The translations under genes and the position numbers were made by a program. Source: JAPOXR01 sp963662395 (lineage in GTDB: Bacteria; Pseudomonadota; Alphaproteobacteria; Rhodobacterales; Rhodobacteraceae). Taken from it: DNA of 64,000 nt. Position 1 is the first letter of the stretch; each line of letters begins with the position of its first letter. The stretch is from assembly GCA_963662395.1 (NCBI GenBank), contig OY759511.1, positions 1,054,001-1,118,000 on the forward strand. Direction: 5' to 3'. The notes beneath the pieces were generated by a model. It saw nothing but the letters and a program-made list of their open reading frames with translations. It was not told the origin of the DNA and searched no databases. Below, piece after piece: positions 36,793 to 45,646 of this stretch.

Positions 36793-37333
36793 GTCGACTT
36801 CACAGCACTTGCCCACCAGACGGCCTCGCTCCCCGGCGGGTTTAGGGAATTGGCAGTATCAGCTACACGGGAAACCGGTTCAATACCAGAATTCACCGAG
36901 TGGCATCTCGACAAATGTGGTGTGACGCTTCTCCTGCGTCAAGTCCGGGCATGTCCGGGGGTCTCTCGCCGGTCCGGGCCGATGGCGACTCTCCGGCGGG
37001 CCTGGCCGCGCCGGGGTGGTTGGCAATTTCCCGGGGCAAGGCCTGCCTCGGGCGGGGCCTGCGCATTCGAGACGGCGGTGTGAAGAATGCGGGTCGCAGC
37101 CTCTCATGCGAGCGGCCAGGCAAGCACCGGTCGGCCCTCCCTGTCAATGCCAGCCTGGTGCCGCAGAGTTGTGTCGAGTGCATTCGCTGGCAGATTTCCA
37201 GCCCGTGAGTCCAGCACATTCACGCATGACCTGGCCACGATTCCCGGGATGTGCCCCGTTGCCGAGGTTGACATGGACTTGATCTTCAGCGTCCGATACG
37301 GTCGGGCCTCACTCAAGTATGACTGGATCTGAT
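36793..37333. other. Divergent region between bamD and cpdB
   Basis: No gene was recognised in these 541 bases. A perfect TTGACA occurs at 37270-37275 facing cpdB, but the matching -10 sequence at the usual distance is poor, so a promoter there is only possible. Open frames on both strands give Arg/Pro-rich products without family features. Confidence 0.35.
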
Positions 37334-39292
37334 ATGCCTCTCGCCCTCAATCGCCGAAGCTTCCTCGCGACCACGGCCAGCTTCGCGGCGCTGCATCCGT
37401 TCTCCGCCAGCGCCGCCGCCAGGCAGGCCCACCTGCGCATCATGGAGACCACCGACCTTCATGTGCATATCTGGCCCTACGACTACTATGCCGACCGCGA
37501 GCGCGACACGATGGGCCTGGCGCGCACGGCCTCGATCATTCGCGATATCCGGTCCGAAGCCACGAACTCGGTGCTCTACGACAATGGCGACTTCCTGCAG
37601 GGCAACCCCATGGGCGACTACCTGGCTTACGAGCGTGGCATGAAGGACGGGGACATGCAGCCGATCATAACCGCGCTGAACACGCTGGATTTCGACGCAT
37701 CGACGCTCGGCAATCACGAGTTCAACTACGGGCTAGATTTCCTGATGAAATCGCTCGCCGGTGCCGGTTTCCCGGTGATTTCGGCCAATGTAGTCAAGGA
37801 TCTGGGCGCCGACCCGACCGGGGATATCACCCTGGTGCCGCCCTACGTGGTGATGGACAAGGAGATCATCGACGGCACCGGACAGCCGCACCAGATCAGG
37901 ATCGGCCTGATCGGCTTCGTGCCTCCGCAGATCATGAACTGGGACCGTCGCCACCTGGAAGGCAAGGTACATGCCCGCGACATCGTCGAATCCGCAAGAG
38001 CCCATGTCCCGGTGATGAAGGAGCGGGGCGCCGATATCATCATTGCATTGTCGCATTCCGGCATCGGCGCGGCGCGGCATACCGAATTCATGGGCAACGC
38101 ATCAGTGCCGCTGGCCGCAGTCGAGGGCATTGATGCGGTGCTCTCGGGCCACCATCACAACGTCTTCCCTTCCGCCACCTATGACGACAGGCCCGCCGTC
38201 GACGTAGGCACCGGGACGATCCACGGCAAGCCTGCCGTCATGGCCGGGTTCTGGGGCTCGCATCTCGGGGTCATCGACCTGATGCTGGAGACCTCCGGCG
38301 GTGAATGGCGCGTCATCAGCCACAGTTCCATGGCGCACCCGATCTCGAAGCGCAACGAGGACCGGTCGATCACGGCACTTGTCGAAAGCGACCAGGCCGT
38401 GCTCGACAGCGTGGCCGATCTGCATCATGCGACACTCGCCTATGTACGCCGTGCCGTCGGCAAGACTTCGGCCCCGCTCCATTCCTACTTCGCGCTCGTG
38501 GCCGATGATCCGTCGGTCCAGATCGTGTCAAGGGCACAACGCTGGTACGTGGCCGAAATGCTGAAGGGCACGGATCATGAAGGATTATCGCTGCTGTCCG
38601 CCGCCGCGCCATTCAAGGCCGGCGGGCGTGGTGGCCCGGAATACTACACCGACGTTCCGGTCGGCGACGTGGCCATCAAGAACGTGGCGGATCTGTACCT
38701 GTATCCCAACACCGTGCGGGCGGTGAGAATCACCGGCAGGCAGGTCAAGGACTGGCTGGAACGGTCGGCAGGCATGTTCAACCAGGTTGTCCCGGGACAG
38801 GCCGATCAACTTCTGCTGAATCCCGACTTCCCGTCCTACAACTTCGACGTGATCGACGGCATCCAGTACCGGATCGACCTGAGCCAGCCATCGAGATTCA
38901 CCTCGGGCGGCAAGTTGAATGACCCCGATGCCAATCGAATCGTCGACCTGACCTTCAATGGCGAGCCGCTGGACCCGGAGGCGGAATTCGTGATTGCCAC
39001 CAACAACTACCGTGCCGGCGGTGGTGGCAACTTCCCCGGTGCCGATGGCTCGACAACCATCTTCGAGGCACCCGATACCAACCGGGATGTCATCGTGCGC
39101 TACATCGTGGACCAGGGCACCATCGACCCGGCGGCAGATTCCAACTGGTCGTTCAAGGATCTGCCTGGCACGTCCGTCCTGTTCGAAACCGGGCCAAGGA
39201 GCATCGATGTCATCTCGGACGTCAAGGGTGTCGCCATCGAGCCCGCCGGCGACGGCGAAGACGGCTTCGTCCGCTACCGCATCGGCCTGTAG
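37334..39292 (+). CDS. cpdB: 2',3'-cyclic-nucleotide 2'-phosphodiesterase / 3'-nucleotidase, periplasmic
   Basis: A 652-residue CpdB-type enzyme that hydrolyses 2',3'-cyclic nucleotides and 3'-nucleotides in the periplasm. The N-terminus LNRRSFLATTASF followed by a hydrophobic stretch and SASAAA looks like a Tat signal peptide. Metallophosphatase motifs are METTDLHVHIWPYDYY, YDNGDFLQGNP, STLGNHEFNYG, LSHSG and the GHHHNVF signature. The C-terminal 5'-nucleotidase domain (about 350-640) has the substrate-binding VATNNYRAGGGGNFPG-like stretch (FVIATNNYRAGGGGNFPG). ATG 37334 is preferred, with GGAT upstream; ATG 37319 is in frame. It stands on the opposite strand between lpxC and bamD, which are usually neighbours. 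Confidence 0.92.
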   Translation: MPLALNRRSFLATTASFAALHPFSASAAARQAHLRIMETTDLHVHIWPYDYYADRERDTMGLARTASIIRDIRSEATNSVLYDNGDFLQGNPMGDYLAYERGMKDGDMQPIITALNTLDFDASTLGNHEFNYGLDFLMKSLAGAGFPVISANVVKDLGADPTGDITLVPPYVVMDKEIIDGTGQPHQIRIGLIGFVPPQIMNWDRRHLEGKVHARDIVESARAHVPVMKERGADIIIALSHSGIGAARHTEFMGNASVPLAAVEGIDAVLSGHHHNVFPSATYDDRPAVDVGTGTIHGKPAVMAGFWGSHLGVIDLMLETSGGEWRVISHSSMAHPISKRNEDRSITALVESDQAVLDSVADLHHATLAYVRRAVGKTSAPLHSYFALVADDPSVQIVSRAQRWYVAEMLKGTDHEGLSLLSAAAPFKAGGRGGPEYYTDVPVGDVAIKNVADLYLYPNTVRAVRITGRQVKDWLERSAGMFNQVVPGQADQLLLNPDFPSYNFDVIDGIQYRIDLSQPSRFTSGGKLNDPDANRIVDLTFNGEPLDPEAEFVIATNNYRAGGGGNFPGADGSTTIFEAPDTNRDVIVRYIVDQGTIDPAADSNWSFKDLPGTSVLFETGPRSIDVISDVKGVAIEPAGDGEDGFVRYRIGL

Positions 39293-39488
39293 GCAGTCCG
39301 CTGCCGGCTCGGCGAGAGCAGGTGCCCGGAGTTGTGCCCGAAGGGTGAGTGCAGACCGGAAGGCGGAGGCCGGATCACCGGCCGAGGCTCCGTCAAGAAC
39401 TGCCGGGCACGGAAGGACGGCGAGAGTTCCCGTTGACGCCTGATCTTGTCGCGAGTGAAGGGCGGGCTTGCCGGGGTGCGCCCGCTCG

Positions 39489-39519
39489 CCGATATTTCAG
39501 TGAACTGCAGGAATATCGG
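39489..39519. terminator. Inverted repeat at the end of lpxC
   Basis: CCGATATT (39489-39496) and AATATCGG (39512-39519) form a perfect 8-base stem, with a further CAGT/ACTG pairing inside the 15-base loop. It overlaps the lpxC stop codon and lies between the convergent genes cpdB and lpxC. A terminator or RNA-stabilising stem is plausible; there is no T-run. Confidence 0.4.
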
Positions 39520-40450
39520 CGGAACTGGCACCGGCGCCGGGAAGGAAGGATGCCGTAGCCAGGTCAGCCTCCGTAATCTCGAAGGCACCCGGCGTGTCGA
39601 ACAGCTTGCGCAGCAATTCAATCGTCACCGCATGTCCGGAACGGTAGCCCTTGAACGTTCCGACCATCGGACATCCGGCCAGGGCAAGGTCGCCCACCGC
39701 ATCCAGCATCTTGTGCCGCACGCATTCATCTTCATGCCGCGACTTGAGGAGAAATTCATTCCGGTCATCATCGGCAATCAGCACGTTGACCCGTTCGTCG
39801 CCGCCCTTGCCGAAGCCCAGTGACCGGATCCCGGCAATCTGGGATTTCAGGCAAAATGTCCTGCTGGCCACCAGGTCCCGGACAATGGCGCCGTTTGCCA
39901 GGTCGAGTCTGCGCTCCTGGCTACCGATCGGTTCCGGAAACGAGATCCGGAATTCCATCTGGCTGTGCGGGGACGGCTCCAGCGTGGCACTGCATCCATC
40001 ACCGGCTACCGTGACCTGCCGCTTGATCCGCATGACCCGCACCGGGGCATCAAGCGGGCGAATTCCGGCATTCAGCAATTCCCGGACAAATGGCAGTGCA
40101 CTGCCATCCATGATCGGAACTTCCGGCCCGTCCAGTTCAATCCTGGCATTGACGATTCCACAGCCAGCCAGCCCGGCCATGACATGCTCGATGGTCCTGA
40201 CCGACACCCCGGAAGAATTGGCCAGCGTTGTCGAAAGCAGCGTCTCGACCACATTGTCGAACCGTGCCGGAATCAGATTGTCCTGATCCCGCACATCGCT
40301 TCTGACAAATTCAATTCCGTTGTTCTCGGATGCCGGATGCACTGTCATGTTGACCGGTTTGCCGGTGTGCAACCCAATTCCCGAAAAAGGAACTGCCGCT
40401 GTTACCGTTGTCTGCACGCTGTATTGCCTGATTTCTTCTTTGCTACGCAC
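39497..40450 (-). CDS. lpxC: UDP-3-O-acyl-N-acetylglucosamine deacetylase
   Basis: A 317-residue LpxC, the zinc enzyme committing step of lipid A synthesis. Family segments are GIGLHTGKPVNM, SVRTIEHVMAGLAGCGI with a zinc His, PIMDGSALPFV with the conserved Glu/Asp region upstream, and HKMLDAVGDLALAG with the other zinc ligands His and Asp. The catalytic His lies in SGHAVTIEL; the usual Leu/Met-Asn after GH is changed to Ala-Val-Thr, but the His is kept. The start is GTG at 40450. It lies 174 bases downstream of ftsZ on the same strand, as in many alphaproteobacteria. Downstream, cpdB replaces the expected bamD-recN continuation. Confidence 0.94.
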   Translation of the reverse strand: MRSKEEIRQYSVQTTVTAAVPFSGIGLHTGKPVNMTVHPASENNGIEFVRSDVRDQDNLIPARFDNVVETLLSTTLANSSGVSVRTIEHVMAGLAGCGIVNARIELDGPEVPIMDGSALPFVRELLNAGIRPLDAPVRVMRIKRQVTVAGDGCSATLEPSPHSQMEFRISFPEPIGSQERRLDLANGAIVRDLVASRTFCLKSQIAGIRSLGFGKGGDERVNVLIADDDRNEFLLKSRHEDECVRHKMLDAVGDLALAGCPMVGTFKGYRSGHAVTIELLRKLFDTPGAFEITEADLATASFLPGAGASSADIPAVH

Positions 40451-40624
40451 CTACCCTATCGGCTGGTGCCCAGCCTGGAAAATCAATGATTGAATCACAT
40501 TGTTGCAATGATGCCGTGCCCCTTCCCCACACAAGACATCGTCGATGAACGCCCTGTCAGCGCAGGGCAAACCGGGGCGAACTCCCCCTGGTCCTGACCT
40601 TGACTGCCCCCCTGCTATCGCCGG

Positions 40625-42142
40625 TCAGTTGGCCTGCCGGCGTGCATAGGCAGGAATCCTCCGGCTATCCTCGTGACCCTCTTCATCCGGCTCGCCATCA
40701 AATCTCGGATTATCCACCGAATTCCTGCCCGACGGCGTTGCCGCATTGGTCATCCTGCCGATGACCGACCTGAAGGCACCGAAGCCGGAACTCCGCCTTT
40801 CGCCCCGCCGGTCGACAGGGTCCGACTGCGAGCCGAACCGGAAATCCTCGACATCACTCTCGTGATCATTGATCACCATGTCGGGTGCCCGGTCGGCAAC
40901 CTTCGGTGCCACATATTCACGCCGCGGGAAACCGGGATGATCATCCTGCCCGGCAATTCCGGCATCGGCGGCATCGTCGGAGACCGCACCCATGGTGGCC
41001 TCGGCATTCCCGTAGGCAGAGATCCGTGCCCCGCCTCCATGTCCGAAGTCATCCTGATCATCCAGGTGGACAACACCGGGCTCCCTGGGCTCCAGATCGT
41101 CGAATCCCTGATCACCAGCCTCCTCCACCTCGTCGGCCATTGGCCCGAAATCGTGGTCGAATGCAAATTCCGAGGACGGGCTGTGCAACCCGGTGGCAAT
41201 CAGCGTAACCTTGACCTTGCCGTCATATTCCTGGTCGATCGTCGAGCCGACCATGATCTTCACGTCATCGCCGATCTGGGCCTTGATGGTGTCGGTTGCC
41301 GTCTGCACGTCCATCAGCGACAGGTCATTTCCGCCAATGACATTGATCAGAACACCCTTGGCCTCGCTCAACTGGAAATCCTCCAGCAACTTGTTGTCCA
41401 TCGCCATGCGGGCCGCTTCCCTGGCCCGGTCGTCACCTTCGGCTTCGCCGGTGCCCATCACGGCATTTCCCAGCTCCAGCAACACTGCCCGCACATCGGC
41501 GAAGTCGAGATTGATCAATCCCGGCTTGGTCATCAGGTCGGTGATGCTCCTGATCCCCTTCAGCAGGACTGCATCCGCCATGTGACAGACATCCTTGAAG
41601 GAGAGAGACTCGTTGGCCACCTTGAACAGATTCTGGTTGGGAATCACTACCAGCGTGTGAACAATCTTCTTCAGCTGTTCAACTCCGGCCTCGGCCAACT
41701 GCGCCCGATGGGTGCCTTCGAACGAAAACGGCTTGGTGACAACCCCGACCGTCAGGATATTCATTTCGCGGGCAATTTCGGCAACAACAGGCGCCGCTCC
41801 GGTTCCGGTGCCGCCACCCATGCCGGCGGTAATGAAGCACAGATGTGCGCCTTCAAGCTGCTCGGCGATCGCATCCCGGCTTTCCTCCGCCGACAGCCTG
41901 CCGACCTCCGGGTCGGCGCCTGCCCCCAGCCCCTGCGTCGTCTTGACGCCGAGCTGGATGCTCCGGTCCACCTCTGACACTGCCAGCGACTGCGCGTCGG
42001 TATTGGCTACAACGAAATCCACGCCCTCGAGTTCCGCGATCCGCATGTTCGAGACTGCATTGCACCCGGCTCCCCCCACGCCAATCACGATAATCTTCGG
42101 CACGAGGCTGCTCGCCTCGGGTACATGTATAGATTGCAACAT
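40625..42142 (-). CDS. ftsZ: Cell division protein FtsZ
   Basis: A 505-residue tubulin-like GTPase that forms the Z ring. The GTP-binding motif is GGGTGTG in AGMGGGTGTGAAP. Other marks are GVGGAGCNAVSNM, NTDAQSL, GTHRAQLAEAG and the T7-loop region GLINLDFADVR. Residues after about 320 form the long acidic, disordered linker typical of alphaproteobacterial FtsZ. The C-terminal peptide reads RRIPAYARRQAN, which matches the IPAFLRRQAN-type docking peptide for FtsA. ATG 42142 is preferred over a GTG at 42154. It is the last gene of the dcw cluster, 138 bases after ftsA. Confidence 0.96.
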   Translation of the reverse strand: MLQSIHVPEASSLVPKIIVIGVGGAGCNAVSNMRIAELEGVDFVVANTDAQSLAVSEVDRSIQLGVKTTQGLGAGADPEVGRLSAEESRDAIAEQLEGAHLCFITAGMGGGTGTGAAPVVAEIAREMNILTVGVVTKPFSFEGTHRAQLAEAGVEQLKKIVHTLVVIPNQNLFKVANESLSFKDVCHMADAVLLKGIRSITDLMTKPGLINLDFADVRAVLLELGNAVMGTGEAEGDDRAREAARMAMDNKLLEDFQLSEAKGVLINVIGGNDLSLMDVQTATDTIKAQIGDDVKIMVGSTIDQEYDGKVKVTLIATGLHSPSSEFAFDHDFGPMADEVEEAGDQGFDDLEPREPGVVHLDDQDDFGHGGGARISAYGNAEATMGAVSDDAADAGIAGQDDHPGFPRREYVAPKVADRAPDMVINDHESDVEDFRFGSQSDPVDRRGERRSSGFGAFRSVIGRMTNAATPSGRNSVDNPRFDGEPDEEGHEDSRRIPAYARRQAN

Positions 42143-42280
42143 TTCCAACACCACTGCTCGTTGTTACAGACATTCGATCGTGTTTTTGTTGTCGTCTGTC
42201 GGCACATACTACTCCAAGGTGCCGCACCTGTCACCCCAAAAAATGGAATTCGACCTGCATCTGGCACGCGGCGACCGCGG

Positions 42281-43624
42281 CTACCAGTTCGACGCCATCC
42301 ATTGGATGGTCCTGCTCCAGGGCTTCTCCGCCAGCGCGTTGCCGGGAGCAAACCTTGCCAGCGCGTTGCCGGAGTCGAGAAAGTCCGAGATGTCGATTTG
42401 CGGTGTCAGGGCATCCAGGCAGGTACCGACCAAGGCCGAGTATTGCGGCCCGGATATCTCCTGCGGCAGTCCGCTCAACCTGAGGGGGCGACCGAACCTG
42501 ACATGGGAGCCAAGAATGTCGCGGGCCAGTTCGTCCAGGCCCTGCATGTTGCTGCAGCCCCCGGTCAGCACGATTCTCTGGCCCGGCAGCGCTTCGAATT
42601 CCATCCCGTCGAGCACCAGGTTGACCTCTTCGAGGATCTCTTCCATGCGCGGCCTGATCAGGCGGAACAGCGAGGAATGGGAAATCTTGCGGGCGCCCCT
42701 GGTGGCGCTGAGAATCTCGATTTCCTTTCCCTCGTGGCGCGGGTCGAAATACAGGCTTCCGTACATCGATTTCAGTCGCTCGGCAGCGCTCTCGGATATC
42801 GAAAGCATCCTGCTGATGTCGGCTGTAATGTGCTGACCGCCGAGCTTGATGGTTCTCGCGCAGACCAGCTGTCCCTTGAAATAGACCGAGATGCTGGTCA
42901 CGCCGGCGCCGATATCCACGCAGGCCCCACCGAGGTCACGTTCGTCCTCAACCAGCGCCGCCAGCCCCGACACATGGGCAGAGGACACGATTCCGCAGAC
43001 ATCGAGATTGCAACTCCCAAGCACGTCCATGATGCTGTCGAAGGTCGACAGATCGACATCCACCATGTGAAGGTCGGCACTGAGCCGGTGGCCGCGCATT
43101 CCGATCGGGCGGGTAACCGTGCTTCTCTGGTCAACCGAAAAATTGACCGGCTGCACCGACAGCAAGGTCCGGTTGTCGGGCAAATCCGGCAATTTGCACT
43201 CCGAGATCACGCCGGCAACATCATCGGAGGATACCTCGTTGCCGCCGATCGCTACCGAATGGAACAGGTTGTTCGAGGTCGGTTTTCCGCCCGATGTGCA
43301 GACATAGGCATGGCCGATCAGCGTCCTGCTCTGCCCCCTCGCCCTGGCAAGCAGCTGCCTGACCAGGTTGACGACCTCCTCCCGGTCCTCGATTTCCCCC
43401 AGCCGGATACCCCGTGACTGCAGCGTCGCTGCACCCTCCACCCTCACCGTCGGGCGAAGCCTCGGGCTGCGCGACTTCTCATCCCGCATCAAGCGCTGGT
43501 CAAATTTCAGCAATGCGCAGGAGACCTTGGAAGATCCGAGATCCAGCACCGCTGCCAGTCCACGCTGGACCGCCGAGGGACGGTTCAGCCTCATGGACTG
43601 CAATCTCTCAATCGCCTCGCTCAA
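42281..43624 (-). CDS. ftsA: Cell division protein FtsA
   Basis: A 447-residue actin-like ATPase that tethers FtsZ to the membrane. The phosphate-1 motif is AAVLDLGSSKVSCAL; the 1C domain with VQPVNFSVD, phosphate-2 GGACVDIGAGVTSISVYFKG and the adenosine motif IVLTGGCSNMQGL are all present. The C-terminal membrane-targeting helix is short (EKPWSRTIQWMASNW). The start is read as TTG at 43624 because GGGAG lies eight bases upstream; ATG 43594 is possible. A gap of 213 bases separates it from ftsQ, larger than elsewhere in the cluster; a 44-codon frame (43621-43755) ends across the ftsA start. Confidence 0.94.
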   Translation of the reverse strand: MSEAIERLQSMRLNRPSAVQRGLAAVLDLGSSKVSCALLKFDQRLMRDEKSRSPRLRPTVRVEGAATLQSRGIRLGEIEDREEVVNLVRQLLARARGQSRTLIGHAYVCTSGGKPTSNNLFHSVAIGGNEVSSDDVAGVISECKLPDLPDNRTLLSVQPVNFSVDQRSTVTRPIGMRGHRLSADLHMVDVDLSTFDSIMDVLGSCNLDVCGIVSSAHVSGLAALVEDERDLGGACVDIGAGVTSISVYFKGQLVCARTIKLGGQHITADISRMLSISESAAERLKSMYGSLYFDPRHEGKEIEILSATRGARKISHSSLFRLIRPRMEEILEEVNLVLDGMEFEALPGQRIVLTGGCSNMQGLDELARDILGSHVRFGRPLRLSGLPQEISGPQYSALVGTCLDALTPQIDISDFLDSGNALARFAPGNALAEKPWSRTIQWMASNW

Positions 43625-43837
43625 TTCCCGTCACTCCCATTGCGGCCGATGCCATTCATGCCACAATGCACATCGCCTTTTTCATCCTCAGGTGCAGTTG
43701 GCATCTCCGACCGCAGGCCCAGCCCCGCCACGGCACCGCGCATCATCTCCATCATCGCGGTCGGGACACCCGGCCGGTGTTTCCGGCCCGCCTGGCGGAG
43801 CCGACATGAGCAGGCCCGTTCAGACTTGGTCCGGCGC

Positions 43838-44698
43838 TCAATTTGGCACCTGTCGAGTAGGCAGGTCGCCATCCTGCCCGGAGGACAGGCGTACCGTGAT
43901 CTGGGGAGGGACCCGCAGATCGACCACCTGCACATCGCGGGCAAGCAACTGGCTCGCATTGTCAAGCCTGATCAATTGCACCAGGGCACCAACCGGATCC
44001 CTGGTTGGCAGCTTGATCGTCCGGCCACCATCGAGCCGGAGATCCCAGCGCCGCTCCCCGATCCGCTCCAGGCCACGAACCGAGTTGCGGATCGACCTGA
44101 CAGCCTCATGAATCTCCAGTGCCTCCTGTACCTTCCTGCCTGCCCCGAGGCCGGCGATCAGCGGCAGGTCGGCATGGGATTTGACATCTCCGAAGGCCGT
44201 TTGCTGCATGCCCGACGAATCGATCGGGAAAATCGTGTCCCCAACCCGCAGCCGGGCGACGGGTTTCCGTTCGGAGATGGATACCTGCACCCTGCTGCCA
44301 GGGATTATGGTCACCGACGCACCCCGGACCCCGGGCAATTCCTCCAGGCCGGCCTTCATTGTTTCGGGGTCGATGTCGAACGGGCTGGCCATGGCGCTGG
44401 CCGCGAGCCAGCTCTCGATATGGGATCGCAATTCGGGCGATGACGTCTCGATTTCCAGGCCGGTCACCCTGAATTTCTCGTCATGCACGAATGCTCCGAG
44501 CGAGTTTTCGAGAACTGCCTGCGAGAGTTTCATGTTCGCTTCATCGGAAAACCAGGCGGCGGCGATGCCAACCGTCAGCACAACCGGAAGCACCAGCAGC
44601 AGGCAGGTCCGGTAGATCCGGTTCAGCAACAACCGGTGCCAGGCATGACTCAGCCGAGCCGGAACCAGCCGGGTCAGCATGCGGCCTAGCGCATGCAT
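43838..44698 (-). CDS. ftsQ: Cell division protein FtsQ
   Basis: A 286-residue bitopic membrane protein of the divisome FtsQLB complex. The cytoplasmic N-terminus of about 25 residues is basic, followed by a membrane helix (TCLLLVLPVVLTVGIAAAWF, about 30-49). The POTRA domain follows (FRVTGLEIETSSPELRSHIE, then SPFDIDPETMKAGLEELPGV, RGASVTIIPGSRVQVSISER), and the beta domain contains ARLRVGDTIFPIDSSG and LPLIAGLGAG. All are typical in order. ATG 44698 sits inside the end of ddl with GGAGG eight bases upstream, so ddl and ftsQ overlap by 13 bases. Confidence 0.9.
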   Translation of the reverse strand: MHALGRMLTRLVPARLSHAWHRLLLNRIYRTCLLLVLPVVLTVGIAAAWFSDEANMKLSQAVLENSLGAFVHDEKFRVTGLEIETSSPELRSHIESWLAASAMASPFDIDPETMKAGLEELPGVRGASVTIIPGSRVQVSISERKPVARLRVGDTIFPIDSSGMQQTAFGDVKSHADLPLIAGLGAGRKVQEALEIHEAVRSIRNSVRGLERIGERRWDLRLDGGRTIKLPTRDPVGALVQLIRLDNASQLLARDVQVVDLRVPPQITVRLSSGQDGDLPTRQVPN

Positions 44699-45600
44699 GA
44701 TGCGTCCTCCACCAGCATCCGGCAAAGATCGGAGAAGCCGATACCGCAATGCCTTGCCTGTTCTGGCGACAGCGATGTCGGTGTCATCCCGGGCTGGGTA
44801 TTGATTTCCAGCAGCGCCAGCCCGTCGAGTCCCCTTGTCGAATCCCACCGGAAATCGGCGCGGCTGATGGATCGGCAACCGATCGACTCATGGGCTGCCA
44901 GGGCCGTGTCCATGCAGGCATCATGAATCTCCGGCGGCAATTGTGCCGGAACGATATGCCGGGAGGCACCGACCGAATACTTGGAGTGATAATCATACCA
45001 TGAATCGGTTTCGATATCGGTCACGGTCAGCGCCCGGTCGCCGAGAACCGTCACCGTGAGTTCGCGGCCGGCAATGAATCGTTCGACCAGTACTTCCGGG
45101 TATTGCGGATCATAATCACGAACCGGCGAATTTGCCCCGTCCGGCACGATGACCACCCCGACCGAGGATCCTTCGTTCACCGGCTTGACGACATAGGGCG
45201 GGTCGATCGGATGGCCGCCGGCGAGTTCGGCCGCGCCGACCGTCATCCCGTCCGGAACCGGCAGACCGGATTGCATGAAGACCTGCCGTGCTGCAACCTT
45301 GTCCATCGCCGTTGCCGAGGCGCGAACACCGGAATGGGTATAGGGAATCTGCATCCATTCGAGCAGCCCCTGCACGCTGCCATCCTCGCCCCACTTGCCG
45401 TGAAGTCCGTTGAAGACCACATCCGGGCCAATGTCGGAAAGCCTGCCGCAAAGGTCGATTCCTGCATCAACCTCGATCACCGAATAACCGGCTTCTTGCA
45501 ATGCCTCGCCACAGCGCTGACCCGAGACAAGCGACACCTCGCGCTCGGCCGACATACCTCCCATCAGCACCGCGACACGGCGTGGCGTCCTGCTCGACAT
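44686..45600 (-). CDS. ddl: D-alanine--D-alanine ligase
   Basis: A 304-residue ATP-grasp ligase making D-Ala-D-Ala for the peptidoglycan stem peptide. Features are VAVLMGGMSAEREVSLVSG, VFNGLHGKWGEDGSVQGLL, PYTHSGVRASATAMDK, YVVKPVNEGSSVGV for ATP binding, the omega-loop region with SWYDYHSKYSVGASRHIVPA and the metal-binding LLEINTQPGMTPTSLSPEQA. A Tyr at the usual position in YDYHSKY suits a D-Ala (not D-lactate) ligase. It lies between murB (46 bases upstream) and ftsQ. No alternative copy is in the window. Confidence 0.94.
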   Translation of the reverse strand: MSSRTPRRVAVLMGGMSAEREVSLVSGQRCGEALQEAGYSVIEVDAGIDLCGRLSDIGPDVVFNGLHGKWGEDGSVQGLLEWMQIPYTHSGVRASATAMDKVAARQVFMQSGLPVPDGMTVGAAELAGGHPIDPPYVVKPVNEGSSVGVVIVPDGANSPVRDYDPQYPEVLVERFIAGRELTVTVLGDRALTVTDIETDSWYDYHSKYSVGASRHIVPAQLPPEIHDACMDTALAAHESIGCRSISRADFRWDSTRGLDGLALLEINTQPGMTPTSLSPEQARHCGIGFSDLCRMLVEDASCMR

Positions 45601-45646
45601 GCCTCACTCCGCGTCACACTTCCAGACCACCATTGGCAATCCGGGC

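Noticed and set aside
37270..37300. Perfect TTGACA as -35 of a cpdB promoter
   Set aside because: No acceptable -10 hexamer at 16-19 bases; one matching hexamer alone is not enough.
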